Source of the DNA: Thermophagus xiamenensis
GTDB lineage: Bacteria; Bacteroidota; Bacteroidia; Bacteroidales; Marinilabiliaceae
Assembly (NCBI RefSeq): GCF_900112795.1
Contig: NZ_FONA01000017.1
Location: 37,170 to 101,169, forward strand
DNA length: 64,000 nucleotides
Direction of reading: 5' to 3'
The notes beneath the pieces were generated by a model. The model saw only the letters and a list, made by a program, of their open reading frames with translations. It had not been told where the DNA came from and ran no database searches. The position numbers and the translations under genes are program-made. This document shows positions 63,204 to 64,000 of this stretch, one piece after another (the first letter of the stretch is position 1; each line of letters starts with the position of its first letter).

Positions 63204-63659
63204 CTACTTCTTGAATGATTTGGCTTGTTCATTCTTTTTTCTAAATAAATCTTTCAAATCAATTGGCGGAAGTATATAAGGCCCGAGGGGGGCGGAAGCA
63301 GTCATGTTGGATAGTGAATTACGTAGGTAACCTATCATAATGCTTACCGTTGAATAATATTTCAGATTGTCTTTAACACTTCTTTCGATTCTATCTACTT
63401 CATTAATTAAAAATATTCCGGAACCTTCAATAAATAGGCTATATCCGGGAAGAGGAGCTTCTGTATTATTTACAGAAATCTTGGTAAATACTTGTATTTC
63501 TCCTTTCTTTTTGGCCTGATGGGCAAAATCAATATCAATTTGATAACCATCAATGAGTTCATATATATTTTTGTGAAGCTTCTTCAGAGGTGTAAATTTG
63601 TAATGTGATTGCAAAACAGCAAAATTTTTTAATTGTATCTCAGATGGTTTTGCTAACAT
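63204..63659 (-). CDS. SecB-like chaperone
   Basis: The 151-residue protein looks like the SecB fold family (PF02556). A middle of beta strands (Y-Q-I-D-I-D-F-A-H-Q, I-Q-V-F-T-K-I-S-V-N) is followed by G-Y-S-L-F-I-E-G-S-G-I-F-L-I-N-E. The late conserved region I-G-Y-L-R-N-S-L-S-N-M-T and L-G-P-Y-I-L-P-P-I-D-L-K-D-L-F matches SecB's closing P-P-I-D-F-x-A-L-Y element. Such proteins either deliver precursors to SecA or act as solitary chaperones of toxin-antitoxin-chaperone modules. It is 12 bp after an unknown 68-aa gene. The assignment is from pattern reading only. Confidence 0.7.
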   Translation of the reverse strand: MLAKPSEIQLKNFAVLQSHYKFTPLKKLHKNIYELIDGYQIDIDFAHQAKKKGEIQVFTKISVNNTEAPLPGYSLFIEGSGIFLINEVDRIERSVKDNLKYYSTVSIMIGYLRNSLSNMTASAPLGPYILPPIDLKDLFRKKNEQAKSFKK

Positions 63660-63671
63660 ATCTTTGGTTAT

Positions 63672-63878
63672 TTAGGCAACACAATCTTCATTTTGAGAAG
63701 ATATAGGGATATCTTCTGATTCTTCGTAATTAGGTGTGCTAAACGATTTAAATGTTTTGTAAACCCAAAATCCTTTTCCGTCCGAGACAAAAGTGTGGTA
63801 TTTTTTTATTTGCTCTTCATACGGTATTTTTTCTTTTATTTCAAATTCAATGTTTAGGGCTTGTTTCATTTTTGCCAA
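63672..63878 (-). CDS. Unrecognised 68-aa protein upstream of the SecB-like gene
   Basis: A small acidic/basic mixed protein starting M-A-K-M-K-Q-A-L-N-I-E-F-E-I-K-E-K-I-P-Y, with F-V-S-D-G-K-G-F-W-V-Y-K-T-F in the middle and an acidic tail containing Cys66. No toxin, antitoxin or helix-turn-helix motif is seen. It lies 12 bp before the SecB-like gene on the same strand and is probably cotranscribed with it. A minus-strand TAAATTTG promoter box is upstream. Confidence 0.6.
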   Translation of the reverse strand: MAKMKQALNIEFEIKEKIPYEEQIKKYHTFVSDGKGFWVYKTFKSFSTPNYEESEDIPISSQNEDCVA

Positions 63879-63963
63879 TATGGAAAGGTTTATTAGCTTA
63901 TCCCCTGGTAGTGTTTAAATTAGTGTGTCCGGATAAAGATCTATCTCAGTTTAGTTAGTATTG

Positions 63964-63971
63964 CAAATTTA
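63964..63971 (-). promoter_or_regulatory. Minus-strand Bacteroidota -7 box for the 68-aa/SecB-like pair
   Basis: Read on the minus strand, TAAATTTG matches TAnnTTTG, 86 bp before the 68-aa gene. The expected -33 region (63989-63998) lies just inside the window edge and shows no clear TTTG, so confidence is low. Confidence 0.35.
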
Positions 63972-64000
63972 ATTTTTTCTTTTTCCTGATTTGATAAATA

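Overview
The window looks like a chromosomal segment of a Bacteroidota bacterium, probably near Bacteroidales/Marinilabiliales. Supporting signs are the Bacteroidota gene orders (flippase-dut-TPR-DUF4292-M23; ATPase-ybeY-mnmG; ftsX-DUF3098-uppP-truB-queA), families largely confined to that phylum (DUF4292, DUF3098, DUF5723, probable DUF3843), few Shine-Dalgarno sequences, and several TAnnTTTG promoter boxes. No rRNA, tRNA, phage, transposase or CRISPR locus was recognised. Gene identities come from reading translated sequence; no database search was run.

Left part (1-19.8 kb). The minus-strand genes hemW (cut by the edge), rrf2, lutB and rpiB face away from a plus-strand block that runs without a break from nadA (4.06 kb) to uvrC (18.7 kb). 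The turning point is the AT-rich gap 3631-4057, which holds two exact TTATCAACA DnaA boxes plus near matches. A second exact pair, 21 bp apart, lies at 916-945 beside a parS-like site. Two perfect 16-bp parS palindromes lie at the end of mnmG and inside ade. With the change of base skew, this makes the first 16 kb a good candidate for the origin/centromere region.

Middle part (20-46 kb). This is housekeeping: tRNA quality control (dtd), nucleotide clean-up (MazG-like, deoC), isoprenoid chain synthesis, ArsR regulator, queD, polA, an ECF sigma/anti-sigma pair, radical SAM enzyme, GH3 glucosidase, ftsX, DUF3098, uppP, truB, queA, universal stress protein, phosphofructokinase, APS reductase, acylphosphatase, YfhO-like membrane protein and a CtpA protease. 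Its intergenic regions carry a dispersed repeat family: a GGCAGAAG-rich head, a long TTAGT/ACTAA hairpin, and a tail box that in three places ends on the start codon of the next gene. There is also a pair of mutually exclusive strong hairpins at 30.6 kb and two large-loop inverted repeats at 33.3 and 38.0 kb.

Right part (47-64 kb). A lipoprotein and DUF5723 barrel pair, a probable DUF3843 protein, glyS, a polysaccharide deacetylase-like protein, an AspT/YidE-type transporter, pbpC, a CDP-alcohol phosphatidyltransferase and a TauE/SafE permease are followed by a more accessory-looking end. That end holds an unrecognised 233-aa helical protein, a GC-richer array of about twelve degenerate 20-21 bp units (five reversed, then seven forward), and a SecB-like chaperone gene paired with an unknown 68-aa gene. 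The least explained items are this array, the start-codon tail boxes, and the hairpin pair at 30.6 kb.
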